A stretch of 40,561 bases of DNA. It comes from CAG-791 sp963650385. Lineage in GTDB: Bacteria > Bacillota > Clostridia > Lachnospirales > Lachnospiraceae. Within the stretch, counting starts at the first letter, position 1; the number at the start of each line of letters is the position of its first letter. Shown here piece after piece: positions 7,610-16,989 of the stretch. The position numbers and the translations under genes were made by a program. The notes beneath the pieces were generated by a model. It was not told the DNA's origin, did no database searches, and saw only the letters and a program-made list of their open reading frames with translations. The stretch covers positions 1 to 40,561 of the forward strand of contig CAVJLL010000019.1 in NCBI GenBank assembly GCA_963650385.1. The letters run 5' to 3'.

Positions 7610-9634
7610 CTAATCCTGTACCTTCAGGCTGTAATCGCTCCGATCCAGCGTGAAATTCGGATTGTAATACGGATCCCCCTTCTCCAGCACGCTCTTCCAC
7701 TTTGTACGGAAGTGCTCCGACTCCTGATCGTAGCGCTTTGCATTGGCCGATGCAGGATCGGTCACATCGGAGCCCCTGGAGACGGATTCATAGTGATACA
7801 GCTCCGCAAACGGAGTGAATACGTTCAGGTATCCCTTTTCTCTGCATTTCAGGCAGAAGTCCACATCGTTGAGCGAAACCTCAAAGGTTTCGTCCAGTCC
7901 GCCCACCTCGTCGTATATGCTCTTCTTAACCATGAGGCAGGCACCGGTAACTGCCGATACATCCTGCGCGTAGCACAGACGCCCCATATAGCCGAGGTTC
8001 TCCCTGCGCTGCTTGTAATGCGTATGGCCTGCCGTCCGATGCGCCCCCAGCCCCAGAACAATGCCGGCATGCTGGATGGTCTTATCCGGATAGTAGAGCT
8101 TGCCGCCCGCGCAGGCCACATCCCCGCGCTGCGCATACATCAGGAGCTCCTCCATCCAGTTGACGGAGATCACTTCCGTATCGTTGTTCAGCAGCAGCAG
8201 ATATTCGCCCTGCGCCTTTGACGCGCCGAAATTATTCACTCTGGAATAATTGAACGCTTCACCGTCTGCACGGTTATATTCTACTACATGTACACGGTCT
8301 TTGTACGGTCCGGATGTGACTTCGCGGTAATATCTTCTCGTCTCCTCCAGCGTGCTTCCGTTTTCCACAATGATGATCTCATAATTCTCGTAGGTAGACC
8401 GCTCAAAGATGGAATTCAGGCACCGCTTCAGATCCTCTGCATGATCCTTGTTGGGGATGACGATGGATATTTTCGGTTCGCCCTGGATCTCATAGGTGAT
8501 TTTAAAAATCGTTTCAAACGCCCGGGTGCTCGTGATCTTGAAGTTCCGGAATCCGTGACGCCGCAGATGGTCTGCAACCGCTCCCTTTGCCGCTTCAATG
8601 GCGTAGGTCTTGGCTCCTATGTTGTCTGCCGTAGAGCCCGCGTGGCTTCTCCAGTAATAGAGGAGCTTCGGCACATGCACAATATTCTGTGCCTTATCGG
8701 TCAGGCGCAGAATCATGTCATGGTCCTGCGAGCCGTCGAATTCCGAGCGGTACAGCTCTTCGCCCTCCAGGAGGTGCCGGTCAAAGCAGGACAGATGGCA
8801 GATGTAGTTGTTGGCGCGCAGATTGTCAATGGCGTAATCCGGCTTGAAGTGGATCGTCACAAACCGGTTGAGATTGCTCTCCTTAAAGGTCGTCTCGTCG
8901 CAGTAGAGATAATCCGCGTTCTGTTCGTTGATGGTCTTCACATACCAGTACAGGACCGAAGGGTGCAGGTAGTCGTCGTGATCAAAGGGTGCAATGAATT
9001 CTCCCTTGGCCATCTGCAGGCAGGCATTGGTGTTCTCCGAGATTCCGCCGTTCTTTTCCAGCTTGCGGTAGCAGATCTTTTCTGCAAGCTCTTCGCTTCT
9101 CTGACGGTACTGTGCAACGATCTCCCCGACATAGGCGTGCTCTGCGTCCGATCCGTCTGCAAGGCACAGCTGCCAGTTCCCGTAGGTCTGGTTCAGCACA
9201 GAATCCAGCATATCCTTCAGGAATTCTGCCGGCGTATTGTACAGCGGGACCAGGATGCTGAAGCAGATCTGTCTGGCAAAGCCGGAAGCCTCCTCTGCCT
9301 GCCGCTTCCTCTGTGCTTCATCCGGAAAGCTGGCGGTTCCGTATCCCTTTTCCGCCTGGCGTTCCCGGATCTTGTACTGAATCTTTTTCACGACGCCGCG
9401 GGCATCTCCCTGGTTCTTAATCCGATCCGTCTGGCGCTGTACAAAGTGATAGGCATCTCTGGCCGGCTTTGAGGCCTTCCATATTTTATTGTTCTTGATG
9501 CGATCGAGCTTGAACTGGAGATCATCCACCTGGTCCTCCAGCTGTGCTACACGGTCGGCCAGAAACGCCGCCTTCGCCTTTTCCTTTTCGTACTGCTCCA
9601 GAAGCTCTGTATCGCGCTTATCGTTTTGTTCCAT
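7610..9634 (-). CDS. Tandem-domain GT2 glycosyltransferase with N-terminal coiled coil
   Basis: This 674-residue protein has two complete GT2 domains, so it probably adds two linkages or alternates them, as bifunctional polymerases do. Residues 8-50 look like a coiled coil (QYEKEKAKAAFLADRVAQLE). Domain 1 (about 123-370) shows FSILVPLYNTP, LADGSDAEH, NGGISENTN, APFDHDDYL, DGSQDHDMILR and YYWRSHAGST. Domain 2 (about 383-640) shows ISIVIPNKDH, IIVENGS, LLLNNDTEV, GGKLYYPDKTIQHAG, VTGACLMVKK and LNDVDFCLK. It starts 24 bases after the previous gene with GGGAG as ribosome site. Sugars and linkages are unknown; rhamnose is plausible from the rml genes. Confidence 0.92.
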   Translation of the reverse strand: MEQNDKRDTELLEQYEKEKAKAAFLADRVAQLEDQVDDLQFKLDRIKNNKIWKASKPARDAYHFVQRQTDRIKNQGDARGVVKKIQYKIRERQAEKGYGTASFPDEAQRKRQAEEASGFARQICFSILVPLYNTPAEFLKDMLDSVLNQTYGNWQLCLADGSDAEHAYVGEIVAQYRQRSEELAEKICYRKLEKNGGISENTNACLQMAKGEFIAPFDHDDYLHPSVLYWYVKTINEQNADYLYCDETTFKESNLNRFVTIHFKPDYAIDNLRANNYICHLSCFDRHLLEGEELYRSEFDGSQDHDMILRLTDKAQNIVHVPKLLYYWRSHAGSTADNIGAKTYAIEAAKGAVADHLRRHGFRNFKITSTRAFETIFKITYEIQGEPKISIVIPNKDHAEDLKRCLNSIFERSTYENYEIIIVENGSTLEETRRYYREVTSGPYKDRVHVVEYNRADGEAFNYSRVNNFGASKAQGEYLLLLNNDTEVISVNWMEELLMYAQRGDVACAGGKLYYPDKTIQHAGIVLGLGAHRTAGHTHYKQRRENLGYMGRLCYAQDVSAVTGACLMVKKSIYDEVGGLDETFEVSLNDVDFCLKCREKGYLNVFTPFAELYHYESVSRGSDVTDPASANAKRYDQESEHFRTKWKSVLEKGDPYYNPNFTLDRSDYSLKVQD

Positions 9635-9658
9635 GCGTTCTCCCGCACCGCCGGGGTG

Positions 9659-11758
9659 CTAAACGGACTCCTCGATTTTCAGATACACATCCGACCAGAA
9701 GGTCAGTCTCTGACGGGAGGTCCGGTCCATGGCCAGCATGCCGATCTGGTAGCGGCCCGGCTGCAGTGCATCCTTTCGAAATGCCGTCATAAAGCCGGTC
9801 AGCTCATCATTGATCTGGTCCGTCAGATTCTCTGCGATATCCGGGCGATAGACCCTCTCCGTATCAATCTGCCACACCGGCTCCTCCTGCCCGTCCAGAC
9901 GGAACAGGAGCTTTCTGTCATATGCAGCATTGTCTGCATCGATCACAAAGGCATAGCCCTTGATATAATAGCCTTCTTCGTTCCGGCTGGCCTGATCCTT
10001 GCGTCCCATCGGGCCGCACAGCCAGACAGAAAGCGCACCGGCATACTCCACGCCCAGACGCAGCACCGGATTCTCCCAGGACGGCTTCAGCTTGCCTTTC
10101 CGACGCTCCATATCCATGTAGTGCGGATCCTGCAGCACCGCGTCCTCGGTTGCGATCTTGAATTCCGTTACCGCCGGATCCTGCTCCAGATACTCGTGGT
10201 AGAAGGGATCTCTGCGGAACAGATCCGGATGAAGTCCCAGGAGACGCTCCAGCTCGTTAGAAAGGCGCACCGCTTTCACCTCATCCTTACGGTCGTCGCC
10301 GCGGGAAAGAGACTCATGGTGATACAGATACATATTGTTGCGCACGACATTGTAGTAACCCTTTTCAAACACCTTCAGGCACAGGTCAATGTCGTTGAAT
10401 GCAACCGCAAAATTCTCGGTATCGAAGCCGCCGACCTCTCGGAACAGCTCGTTTCGGATCATCAGGCAGGCACCGGTAACTGCAATGACGTTCCGGACGC
10501 CCTTGTTGAAGCCAAAATAATGCTCCTCCTTGTTGCTGCAGTACTGCAGCTTGTGGATGGGCCCCACATGAACATTTACAACTCCCGCGTGCTGGATCAG
10601 GTCTGAGTTCGGATACAGAAGCTTCATGCCGACACACCCGACATACGGAAGCTTGGCCTTTTCCGAAAGGTAGGAAAGCCAGTTGGGACGTGCAATTTCT
10701 ATGTCGTCGTTTAAGAACAGCAGCAGCTCGCCGTTGGCCTCCTCTGCGCCCAGATTGCACATTGCGGAGAAATTAAACTCCATCGGCTGATAAATCAGAC
10801 GGGCGCTTCCTGTCTCATTGTGCTCCTCCAGAAGCTTTTCCACCTTCAGACGGTTTTCCTCGGAGCTTCCGTTGTCCACAACAATGATCTCATAGGGGGA
10901 GCAGTCGCTGAATTTCTCGATGGAATGCAGGCACTGTCCCAGGATTTCCGGATTGTCCTTGCTGGGAATGATGATGCTGATCAGCCGCTTTTCCGCGGAT
11001 TCCACGGAATACTGTCCGGTGAGCGAGCTCTTGATCAGATTGCTGTCCCAGGGGCTGTGCTTCCGGTAGGAATGGAACAGCACCTCCGGAATATGGCCGA
11101 TCGGGAATACTCCTTTTTTGCGCCGCGAAAAGCCGTCGTCTGCCTGCGCAATGCGAAGGCAGAGCTTGCGGTAAATCCAGGAGCGCATCGCATCATCCAG
11201 TTCATTACCCCTGGCCTTTTCCTCTTCCTCGCTGTCCTCTCTGGTTCTGGCCTTCATCTCATAGTCCGAGGCCTTCCGGTCTCCGGGGTTGATCATATAC
11301 AGCTCTGTTGAGCGGATTGCGAAAATACTGCCGAAATAGAACGTAGACAAAAAGGTGTCCGGAGACCAGTCCGGCTTCAGCCATGCATCCGTCAGCTGTC
11401 CCTTCTCCGCCAGGCGGTCTTCATCTCCGTATACCATTCCGATGTCCGGATTGGCTGCAAAAAAGTCGCAGATCAGCTTCTGTGCATAGTCTGTCAAAGT
11501 CCCGTCGTCTGCGCAGCAGATCAGGATATCCGGAAGCTTGCTGCCGGATAAAATGTAATTCCGAAGGTGCGAATACCGGACCACCTCTGCCGAGAGCTTC
11601 TCGCCCTCCGTGTGGTCTGCTGCATTCAGCCGCTTGTCCAGCTCCAGCTTGTGCAGGCGGTACCAGTTGCTGTAGCTGTCCACCTTGTCCAGCAGTTCTC
11701 TTTCATATTGCTCATCGCGGGTCCGCAGCAAATACTGTTTGATCTGTTTTTTCAGCAT
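9659..11758 (-). CDS. GT2 glycosyltransferase: truncated first domain, complete second domain, C-terminal beta module
   Basis: This protein has 699 residues. Residues 75-245 align with only the second half of a GT2 domain (DILICCADDGTL, MVYGDEDRL, LKPDWSPDTFL). The usual opening nucleotide-binding strand and loop are missing. Residues 258-520 are a complete GT2 domain (LISIIIPSKDN, IIVVDNGSSEE, LLFLNDDIEI, DLIQHAGVV, VTGACLMIRN, FNDIDLCLK). About 140 C-terminal residues (YIKGYAFVID, YQIGMLAMD) look like a beta-sandwich of unknown role. The ATG at 11758 is preferred because AAGGAG lies 9 bases upstream; an in-frame GTG at 11779 would include that site. The domain losses mirror those of the 436-residue GT2 gene. 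Confidence 0.88.
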   Translation of the reverse strand: MLKKQIKQYLLRTRDEQYERELLDKVDSYSNWYRLHKLELDKRLNAADHTEGEKLSAEVVRYSHLRNYILSGSKLPDILICCADDGTLTDYAQKLICDFFAANPDIGMVYGDEDRLAEKGQLTDAWLKPDWSPDTFLSTFYFGSIFAIRSTELYMINPGDRKASDYEMKARTREDSEEEEKARGNELDDAMRSWIYRKLCLRIAQADDGFSRRKKGVFPIGHIPEVLFHSYRKHSPWDSNLIKSSLTGQYSVESAEKRLISIIIPSKDNPEILGQCLHSIEKFSDCSPYEIIVVDNGSSEENRLKVEKLLEEHNETGSARLIYQPMEFNFSAMCNLGAEEANGELLLFLNDDIEIARPNWLSYLSEKAKLPYVGCVGMKLLYPNSDLIQHAGVVNVHVGPIHKLQYCSNKEEHYFGFNKGVRNVIAVTGACLMIRNELFREVGGFDTENFAVAFNDIDLCLKVFEKGYYNVVRNNMYLYHHESLSRGDDRKDEVKAVRLSNELERLLGLHPDLFRRDPFYHEYLEQDPAVTEFKIATEDAVLQDPHYMDMERRKGKLKPSWENPVLRLGVEYAGALSVWLCGPMGRKDQASRNEEGYYIKGYAFVIDADNAAYDRKLLFRLDGQEEPVWQIDTERVYRPDIAENLTDQINDELTGFMTAFRKDALQPGRYQIGMLAMDRTSRQRLTFWSDVYLKIEESV

Positions 11759-11800
11759 GTAATCTGCTCCTTGCTTCACCTGTAAATCCGTCCGCCGCTG

Positions 11801-14029
11801 TTACTTGCCCATTGCCTGCGCCATCGTAGAAGGAAGCCCGGCCATCTGGAGCACCAGCTCCAGGCAGAAGGTCTCATCCTCTGCGATCTGTGCCTTGCGG
11901 CGCAGTCTCTTTATATCCCATACCATCGAGGGGTCCGATCCGGTATATACAATGCTGCCGTTGGTATAGTGCCTTCCGTTGGTACGGACCAGACGGTCCA
12001 GGAGCCTGCGGTCTGCCTGCCCGGCTCTTGCCTCCCGCAGGAGGACAATGCAGGGGCACAGTGCAGGATCAACCCGGAGTCGCTTCACCTCCGGTGAAAT
12101 CTCTACTGCAAAGGAGGCAATGCCTTCCTCCTCATAGTGCTCCTCTACCCAATAGGACTGCTCCTCACAGAATCCGTTTCCTGTGTCGTAATAAACCTGA
12201 ATGGACGAAAGCGTCTGCTCTTCCTGCGCCTTTTTTTCCTGTTCTTCCTTCAGCCTGGCAAGCGCCGCTTCCTTCTCCCTGCGCGTCTGCAGCTCAGCCG
12301 GCTTGATCACACTGGTTCCCATGCTGCTGCAGAGCTGTCCCAGAGAGGCCACGCCTCCTGTCACCTGGTGCTGGAAATTCTGTTCCTCCTCCGCAAGGCG
12401 ATTGGCATCCGCCTCCGGAATCCCAATCACCGCAAGAAGCCGCTCATTCCCGATCAGCTTCTCGCAGCGCTCGCTCCTGGTCTCGTCCTCCAGATAATAT
12501 ACAAGGAGCGAACGGAACAGCAGCTCCTGAACCGGTATGCTCTCCGGAACCGCCCACTCGTAGTCAATGGCCGTCCACGTATCTCCGTTCACCAGGATAT
12601 TGGAAAACGTCATGTCATAATCCGATACCGGAACGCCGCTTCCCTCGCCGACGCGGCGCCGATACTCGGCAATAAGCGAAAGGAAGCCCTCGCCGTCCCT
12701 CCTCTCCAGACTTTCGTCCAGCAGATTCTCCAGTGACGTTCCCGGGATCAGCGGGAACTCCACACCGCCGTCCGCCGTCCGCCGGCACGGAGCAATTCGA
12801 AGCCCCGGCAGTTTCTCACTCCCAGCCGCGCCTTCTGCCGGCATCGTTCCCATAACAGGAAGTTTGGGAAGTGCCGCCTTTCCGGCCTCCGGATCTGCCG
12901 CACTCTCCTGGAAAAGAGGTGCCTCATAGCGCGCCGATAAGCGCCCCGCACTCTCCTCCATCTGCAGCACATGGTCACAGGCCATATCGTTCAGGGGATA
13001 CTTGCGGACCAGGCAGCTGCCCTCATCAATTTCTGTCCGAATCTGATACTGCCTGGCGCGGTCATTGGAAAACTTACAGTAATCCACCGGAAGCGGCGGT
13101 CCTGCCACAACCTCAAAGGAGTTGGCAAATGCAGGATACAGTCCGTCCTCCACAATGCTCCGGTATGCCTTTTTTTCATCGAACAGGAGCAACCGATCCC
13201 GGTCAAAGTTCCGGATATTCTCGTTCAGCTCATCCGCCTTCGGAAGGTGTCTGTCCGAATACAGCACCGATGTAAACTTGTAGTCCGGATACGGATAATA
13301 GAACGAGTACTCCCCGATCCCGCTCCGTTGGAGCAGTGCCTCCAGCGCCGGTCTGGAAAAGGTTCTGGCAGGCGCATTCTCTTCTGCATAGGATTCAATG
13401 CCGTCAAAATAACGTCCGGAATGATCCTCGGCGCATCCCGCCCAGTATTTCAGCCCCAGCCGGTTCTCAATGGCAATGACAAGACGTCCGCCCTCTGCCA
13501 TATGCGACCGGATGATCCGAAGCTCCTTCTCAAACGGATTCGGATCGTGCAGATAGCTGCCGGCATATTCCAAAACGCCGATCAGGAATATATAGTCATA
13601 ATCCCTGTCCAGCGTCGGCTCAATATCTTCAAAGTTGCCCACATGGATGGTGACATTGTCTCTGTCGCGGTGCCGATACGCATTGATCAGCGAACGCTTA
13701 TACGACAGATCCACACAATCCACCTGCCCGCAGCGCGCGGCCAGCACGCCGGTAATCGCTCCCGGACCGGCTCCGATCTCCAGAACCTTTTCCTGCCCGG
13801 TGAAGGGAATCCAGGAAACAATGTTCCCGCGAATGGATGAAAGGTGATACAGCACCGGCCAGCTCGGTTCCTGGCGGATGACTGCATCGAAGTCCTCCTC
13901 CCGGCAGTTTCTGGCGATTTCCAGAATGTGATCCTCTATCTCTCCGTCGCAGTATAAGTCCGTTCCGGGGTACATGGATAAATCCAGCGAAACGTTTCCG
14001 ATCTGTTCGGTTTTTGTCTGATCAGCCAT
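11801..14029 (-). CDS. SAM methyltransferase fused to a kinase-like domain and coiled coil (WbdD-like architecture)
   Basis: This protein has 742 residues. Residues 60-265 form a class I methyltransferase: motif I VLEIGAGPGA (82-91), VDCVDLS and FLIGVLEYAG. Residues 320-520 carry the marks of an aminoglycoside-phosphotransferase-type kinase fold: CLVRKYP with Lys343 as the possible beta-3 lysine, DYDMTFSN (Asp472 and Asn477, spaced as in HGDxxxxN), and AIDYEW with Asp489 at the metal position. A Lys/Glu-rich coiled coil (about 578-606) and a C-terminal beta-rich part follow. The order methyltransferase, kinase, coiled coil is that of WbdD, which caps E. coli O9a chains and sets their length. 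The gene sits right after wzt. The methyltransferase call is firm; kinase activity and capping are inference. Confidence 0.82.
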   Translation of the reverse strand: MADQTKTEQIGNVSLDLSMYPGTDLYCDGEIEDHILEIARNCREEDFDAVIRQEPSWPVLYHLSSIRGNIVSWIPFTGQEKVLEIGAGPGAITGVLAARCGQVDCVDLSYKRSLINAYRHRDRDNVTIHVGNFEDIEPTLDRDYDYIFLIGVLEYAGSYLHDPNPFEKELRIIRSHMAEGGRLVIAIENRLGLKYWAGCAEDHSGRYFDGIESYAEENAPARTFSRPALEALLQRSGIGEYSFYYPYPDYKFTSVLYSDRHLPKADELNENIRNFDRDRLLLFDEKKAYRSIVEDGLYPAFANSFEVVAGPPLPVDYCKFSNDRARQYQIRTEIDEGSCLVRKYPLNDMACDHVLQMEESAGRLSARYEAPLFQESAADPEAGKAALPKLPVMGTMPAEGAAGSEKLPGLRIAPCRRTADGGVEFPLIPGTSLENLLDESLERRDGEGFLSLIAEYRRRVGEGSGVPVSDYDMTFSNILVNGDTWTAIDYEWAVPESIPVQELLFRSLLVYYLEDETRSERCEKLIGNERLLAVIGIPEADANRLAEEEQNFQHQVTGGVASLGQLCSSMGTSVIKPAELQTRREKEAALARLKEEQEKKAQEEQTLSSIQVYYDTGNGFCEEQSYWVEEHYEEEGIASFAVEISPEVKRLRVDPALCPCIVLLREARAGQADRRLLDRLVRTNGRHYTNGSIVYTGSDPSMVWDIKRLRRKAQIAEDETFCLELVLQMAGLPSTMAQAMGK

Positions 14030-14038
14030 CTGTACATC

Positions 14039-15328
14039 CTATCTGCGCGGACCGCCGCCTTCCGATTGCTGCTGCGTGCGAAGGCTTCCGTCGCTCACCT
14101 GAATACTGGAGTTCATGTCAAAGTACCCCACCGTGTTCTTGTCGGATACTACGGTCAGATTTATAACATCATACAGCCTGTGATATACCGTGAAGGTTTC
14201 TCCCTCGTAGCCGGTTACTCCCAGCGAAAGAAGATATTCCCCTCCCTGCAGATCCATTTTCTGCCGAAATGAAATGGTCTTGATCTCGCCCTTTTTTACC
14301 GGCTCCAGGAAGGCCTTTTCAAACATGGTATTGGTTCCGGAGATTTCCACGCCGTACTTGTTCTTAATAGTAAAGGCAAAAATCGGCGCCTTTACGTCCT
14401 CCATGAATTCCACGCTCATGCGGAAGGTACACTCCGAGCCCTTCAGGATCGTGGAATTGACGCTTCCGCCGGCATCGAGAATGTCATAGCATATGATTTT
14501 CGCTTTTCCGGAGCCGTATTCCAGGCGATCCGGGTTCTCCGCCACAGCGCCGGTTTCCGGTGCCTCATTTGCGGCATCCTCCTCCGGATTGTACTGGCCC
14601 ACCAACACTCTTTTGTAGATGTCGATCATCTCCTTGGGCGAGCCCTCACCCAGCTTCACGCCCTGGTTCAGAAGGACCACGCGGTCGCAGTACTTGCTGA
14701 TGCTCGACATATCATGGGAAACGAACAGAACCGTCTTCCCCGCCTTCTTAAACTCATCGAATTTATGGAAGCACTTCGCCTGGAAAAATACATCGCCCAC
14801 CGCCAGTGCCTCATCCACGATCAGTATCTCCGGATCAATGTTGATTGCAACTGCAAAGGCCAGCCGCATGAACATGCCGCTGGAGTACATTTTCACCGGC
14901 TGATAGACATAATCCCCAATGTCCGCAAATTCCAGAATATCATCCAGCTTGTTCTTAATTTCATCCTCGGAAAAGCCGATCATGGTCCCGTTGAGATAGA
15001 TGTTCTCGATCCCATTGTATTCCATGTTGAAGCCAGCGCCGAGCTCCAGAAGTGCCGAGATCCTGCCTCTTACCTGAACATCTCCGCTGGTCGGCGTGAG
15101 TACGCCCGTAATGATCTTGAGAATGGTGGATTTGCCGGAGCCGTTGGTTCCGATGATGCCGACCGTCTCTCCCTTGTGAATGGAGAGGCTCACATCGTTC
15201 AGCGCCAGATGCTCCGTATAATGCGCACGCTTTCCCATGCCGAGGGCATCCGCGACGCGGTCCCGGTTGTGCTGGTACAGCTTATATTGTTTGGTGAGGT
15301 GCGAAACCTCGATAATATTCTCTGACAT
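14039..15328 (-). CDS. wzt: Polysaccharide ABC exporter ATP-binding subunit with C-terminal carbohydrate-binding-like domain (Wzt type)
   Basis: This 429-residue ATPase powers export of a finished lipid-linked polysaccharide through the partner permease. The nucleotide-binding domain fills about residues 1-250: Walker A GTNGSGKST, the signature YSSGMFMRLAFAVA, and Walker B EILIVDEALAVGD. The acidic linker NPEEDAANEAPETG leads to a beta-rich C-terminal domain (about 270-410, KAKIICYDILD to YGVEISGTNT). This corresponds to the Wzt C domain that recognises modified chain ends in Gram-negative O-antigen systems. It starts 3 bases after the permease stop. The methyltransferase-kinase next door suggests that export needs a modified chain end. 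Confidence 0.93.
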   Translation of the reverse strand: MSENIIEVSHLTKQYKLYQHNRDRVADALGMGKRAHYTEHLALNDVSLSIHKGETVGIIGTNGSGKSTILKIITGVLTPTSGDVQVRGRISALLELGAGFNMEYNGIENIYLNGTMIGFSEDEIKNKLDDILEFADIGDYVYQPVKMYSSGMFMRLAFAVAINIDPEILIVDEALAVGDVFFQAKCFHKFDEFKKAGKTVLFVSHDMSSISKYCDRVVLLNQGVKLGEGSPKEMIDIYKRVLVGQYNPEEDAANEAPETGAVAENPDRLEYGSGKAKIICYDILDAGGSVNSTILKGSECTFRMSVEFMEDVKAPIFAFTIKNKYGVEISGTNTMFEKAFLEPVKKGEIKTISFRQKMDLQGGEYLLSLGVTGYEGETFTVYHRLYDVINLTVVSDKNTVGYFDMNSSIQVSDGSLRTQQQSEGGGPRR

Positions 15329-15331
15329 AAA

Positions 15332-16330
15332 TCACATTACATCTGCAAACATAGGTTTGAGCTTCTTGAAGATCAGCGCGGATACTACGAACAAAAGTGC
15401 TGTTACAATCCAGAAATACGTTGAGGAGTAGAAATGCTCCCAGAACCACTGCTGTTCATACACCGAGCTGCGATAGCCTTCCACAATGTACGTCATTGGA
15501 TTCAGCTTGATAAAGGGCTTATATTTTTCCCGTACGGTGGTATTGATGTTCCACAGGATCGGTGTTGCCCACATGCCGATCTGCATCAGAATGGAAATCA
15601 GGTTCTGCAGATCCCGGAAGAAGATAACAATTGCACAGGTCGCGTAGGACAGGCCCAGAATAAAGACATATTCGCACAGCGTGTAATACAGAAGCTGCAG
15701 CGTATATACGCTGGGCATATGCCCGTAGCAGGCAGCAATGATCACCAGGACCACGGAAAAGCCAACGTGCACGAACATCGCCGCATTCACCTTGATGATC
15801 GGCAGAATGCTGACCTTGAACACCACCTTCTTCACCAGATAGTTGTATTCCAGAAGGGATGTCATGCCTCCCATCACGGCGTCCGAGAAGAAGAACCACG
15901 GAACCAGTCCGGCCGTCAGGAACAGCACATACGGCACCGTTCCGCCGGTGTAGGTTGCCTGCTCTCCCGACTGAAAAATCTTCCCGAATACAACGTAATA
16001 CATAGCAACGGTGACAATCGGCGGCACCATTGCCCAGATGGTGCCCAGATAAGAGCCTGCATAGCGTTTTTTAAAATCATTGCGTGAAAGCCGCCAGATC
16101 AGGCGCCGGTTCTGATACAGCTCCATCGGAAGTGCCATGACGCGGTCCTGAAACAGCGTAAACAGAAAAACACCGGCGCCCAGCAGCAGGCAGCCGGAGA
16201 TTTTCTTTAATCTCGCTGTATCCGGATCTTCCAGCGTATTGTTGTGCAGCAAAAGTGCTGTCATAAGGACAGCCGCCGCTGCCCAGACGATCAACAGGAT
16301 CGTCCGTTTCTTTCTGCGGTTCGGATCCAT
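15332..16330 (-). CDS. wzm: Polysaccharide ABC exporter permease (Wzm type) with N-terminal two-helix extension
   Basis: This 332-residue membrane protein belongs to the ABC-2 transporter family and would form the channel for the lipid-linked glycan. The usual family start, an amphipathic stretch followed by helices (LIWRLSRNDFKKRYAGSYLG, TIWAMVPPIVTVAMYYVVFG), begins only near residue 77. Before it come two extra hydrophobic segments (ILLIVWAAAAVLMTALLL and LLLGAGVFLFTLF). Later family features are PYVLFLTAGLVPWFFFSDA and LNPMTYIVEGYR. It starts 3 bases after rmlC and ends 3 bases before wzt. Family and partnership are clear; the extension is unusual. Confidence 0.92.
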   Translation of the reverse strand: MDPNRRKKRTILLIVWAAAAVLMTALLLHNNTLEDPDTARLKKISGCLLLGAGVFLFTLFQDRVMALPMELYQNRRLIWRLSRNDFKKRYAGSYLGTIWAMVPPIVTVAMYYVVFGKIFQSGEQATYTGGTVPYVLFLTAGLVPWFFFSDAVMGGMTSLLEYNYLVKKVVFKVSILPIIKVNAAMFVHVGFSVVLVIIAACYGHMPSVYTLQLLYYTLCEYVFILGLSYATCAIVIFFRDLQNLISILMQIGMWATPILWNINTTVREKYKPFIKLNPMTYIVEGYRSSVYEQQWFWEHFYSSTYFWIVTALLFVVSALIFKKLKPMFADVM

Positions 16331-16333
16331 GAG

Positions 16334-16951
16334 TTATAAATTTCTTTCCTTTCGATATGCATCCAGTCCGGCCCACTTCTGATCCTTCTCCGAAAGCGTA
16401 AGGCCCGTTCCGTCCTGCAGCGCATAGCCCTCTGCAGAGGGTGTCCCTGCATACTCACCGGTAACCTCCGGCCACACAATGCCGATGGCAGGATCATTCC
16501 ATGCAATGCCCGCCTCGTCATTAGCATGCCAGAAATCATCCACCTTGTAGCAGAATTCCGCTTCATCCGAAAGGACAAGGAAGCCATGTGCAAAGTTCTT
16601 CGGAATGAAGAACTGCTTCTTATTCTCGGCAGAAAGGCGGACGCCGTACCACTTGCCGAACGTCTCCGAGCCCGGACGGAGATCCACCGCCACGTCAAAT
16701 ACCTCGCCGCGTACCACACGGACCAGCTTGGACTGTGCGTACTGAATCTGGAAGTGCAGTCCGCGCAGCACGCCCTTTTTAGAAGAGGACTGGTTGTCCT
16801 GTACAAAGCTGACATCAATGCCTGCAGCTGCAAAATCGCGCTGCTGATAGGTCTCCATAAAATATCCGCGGTCATCTCCGTGCACCGTCGGCGTGATGAC
16901 CTTCAAGCCTGCAATGCCGCCGCAATTATCCTCTACCTGTATCTGTCCCAT
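16334..16951 (-). CDS. rmlC: dTDP-4-dehydrorhamnose 3,5-epimerase
   Basis: This 205-residue cupin-fold enzyme converts dTDP-4-keto-6-deoxy-glucose to the L-lyxo epimer, the third step to dTDP-L-rhamnose. Motifs are DDRGYFMETY, FVQDNQSSSKKGVLRGLHFQ (catalytic His in GLHFQ), GEVFDVAVDLR, FFIPKNFAHGFLVLSD, and CYKVDDFW with the tyrosine of the active site. The ATG at 16951 is used because GGGAGGAAG sits upstream at a sensible distance; the in-frame TTG at 16972 would overlap it. It is followed 3 bases later by wzm. A final reductase (RmlD) is not found in the window. Confidence 0.94.
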   Translation of the reverse strand: MGQIQVEDNCGGIAGLKVITPTVHGDDRGYFMETYQQRDFAAAGIDVSFVQDNQSSSKKGVLRGLHFQIQYAQSKLVRVVRGEVFDVAVDLRPGSETFGKWYGVRLSAENKKQFFIPKNFAHGFLVLSDEAEFCYKVDDFWHANDEAGIAWNDPAIGIVWPEVTGEYAGTPSAEGYALQDGTGLTLSEKDQKWAGLDAYRKERNL

Positions 16952-16989
16952 CTGTTTCTGTCTTCCTCCCAACCAACGTATTTGGTAAC

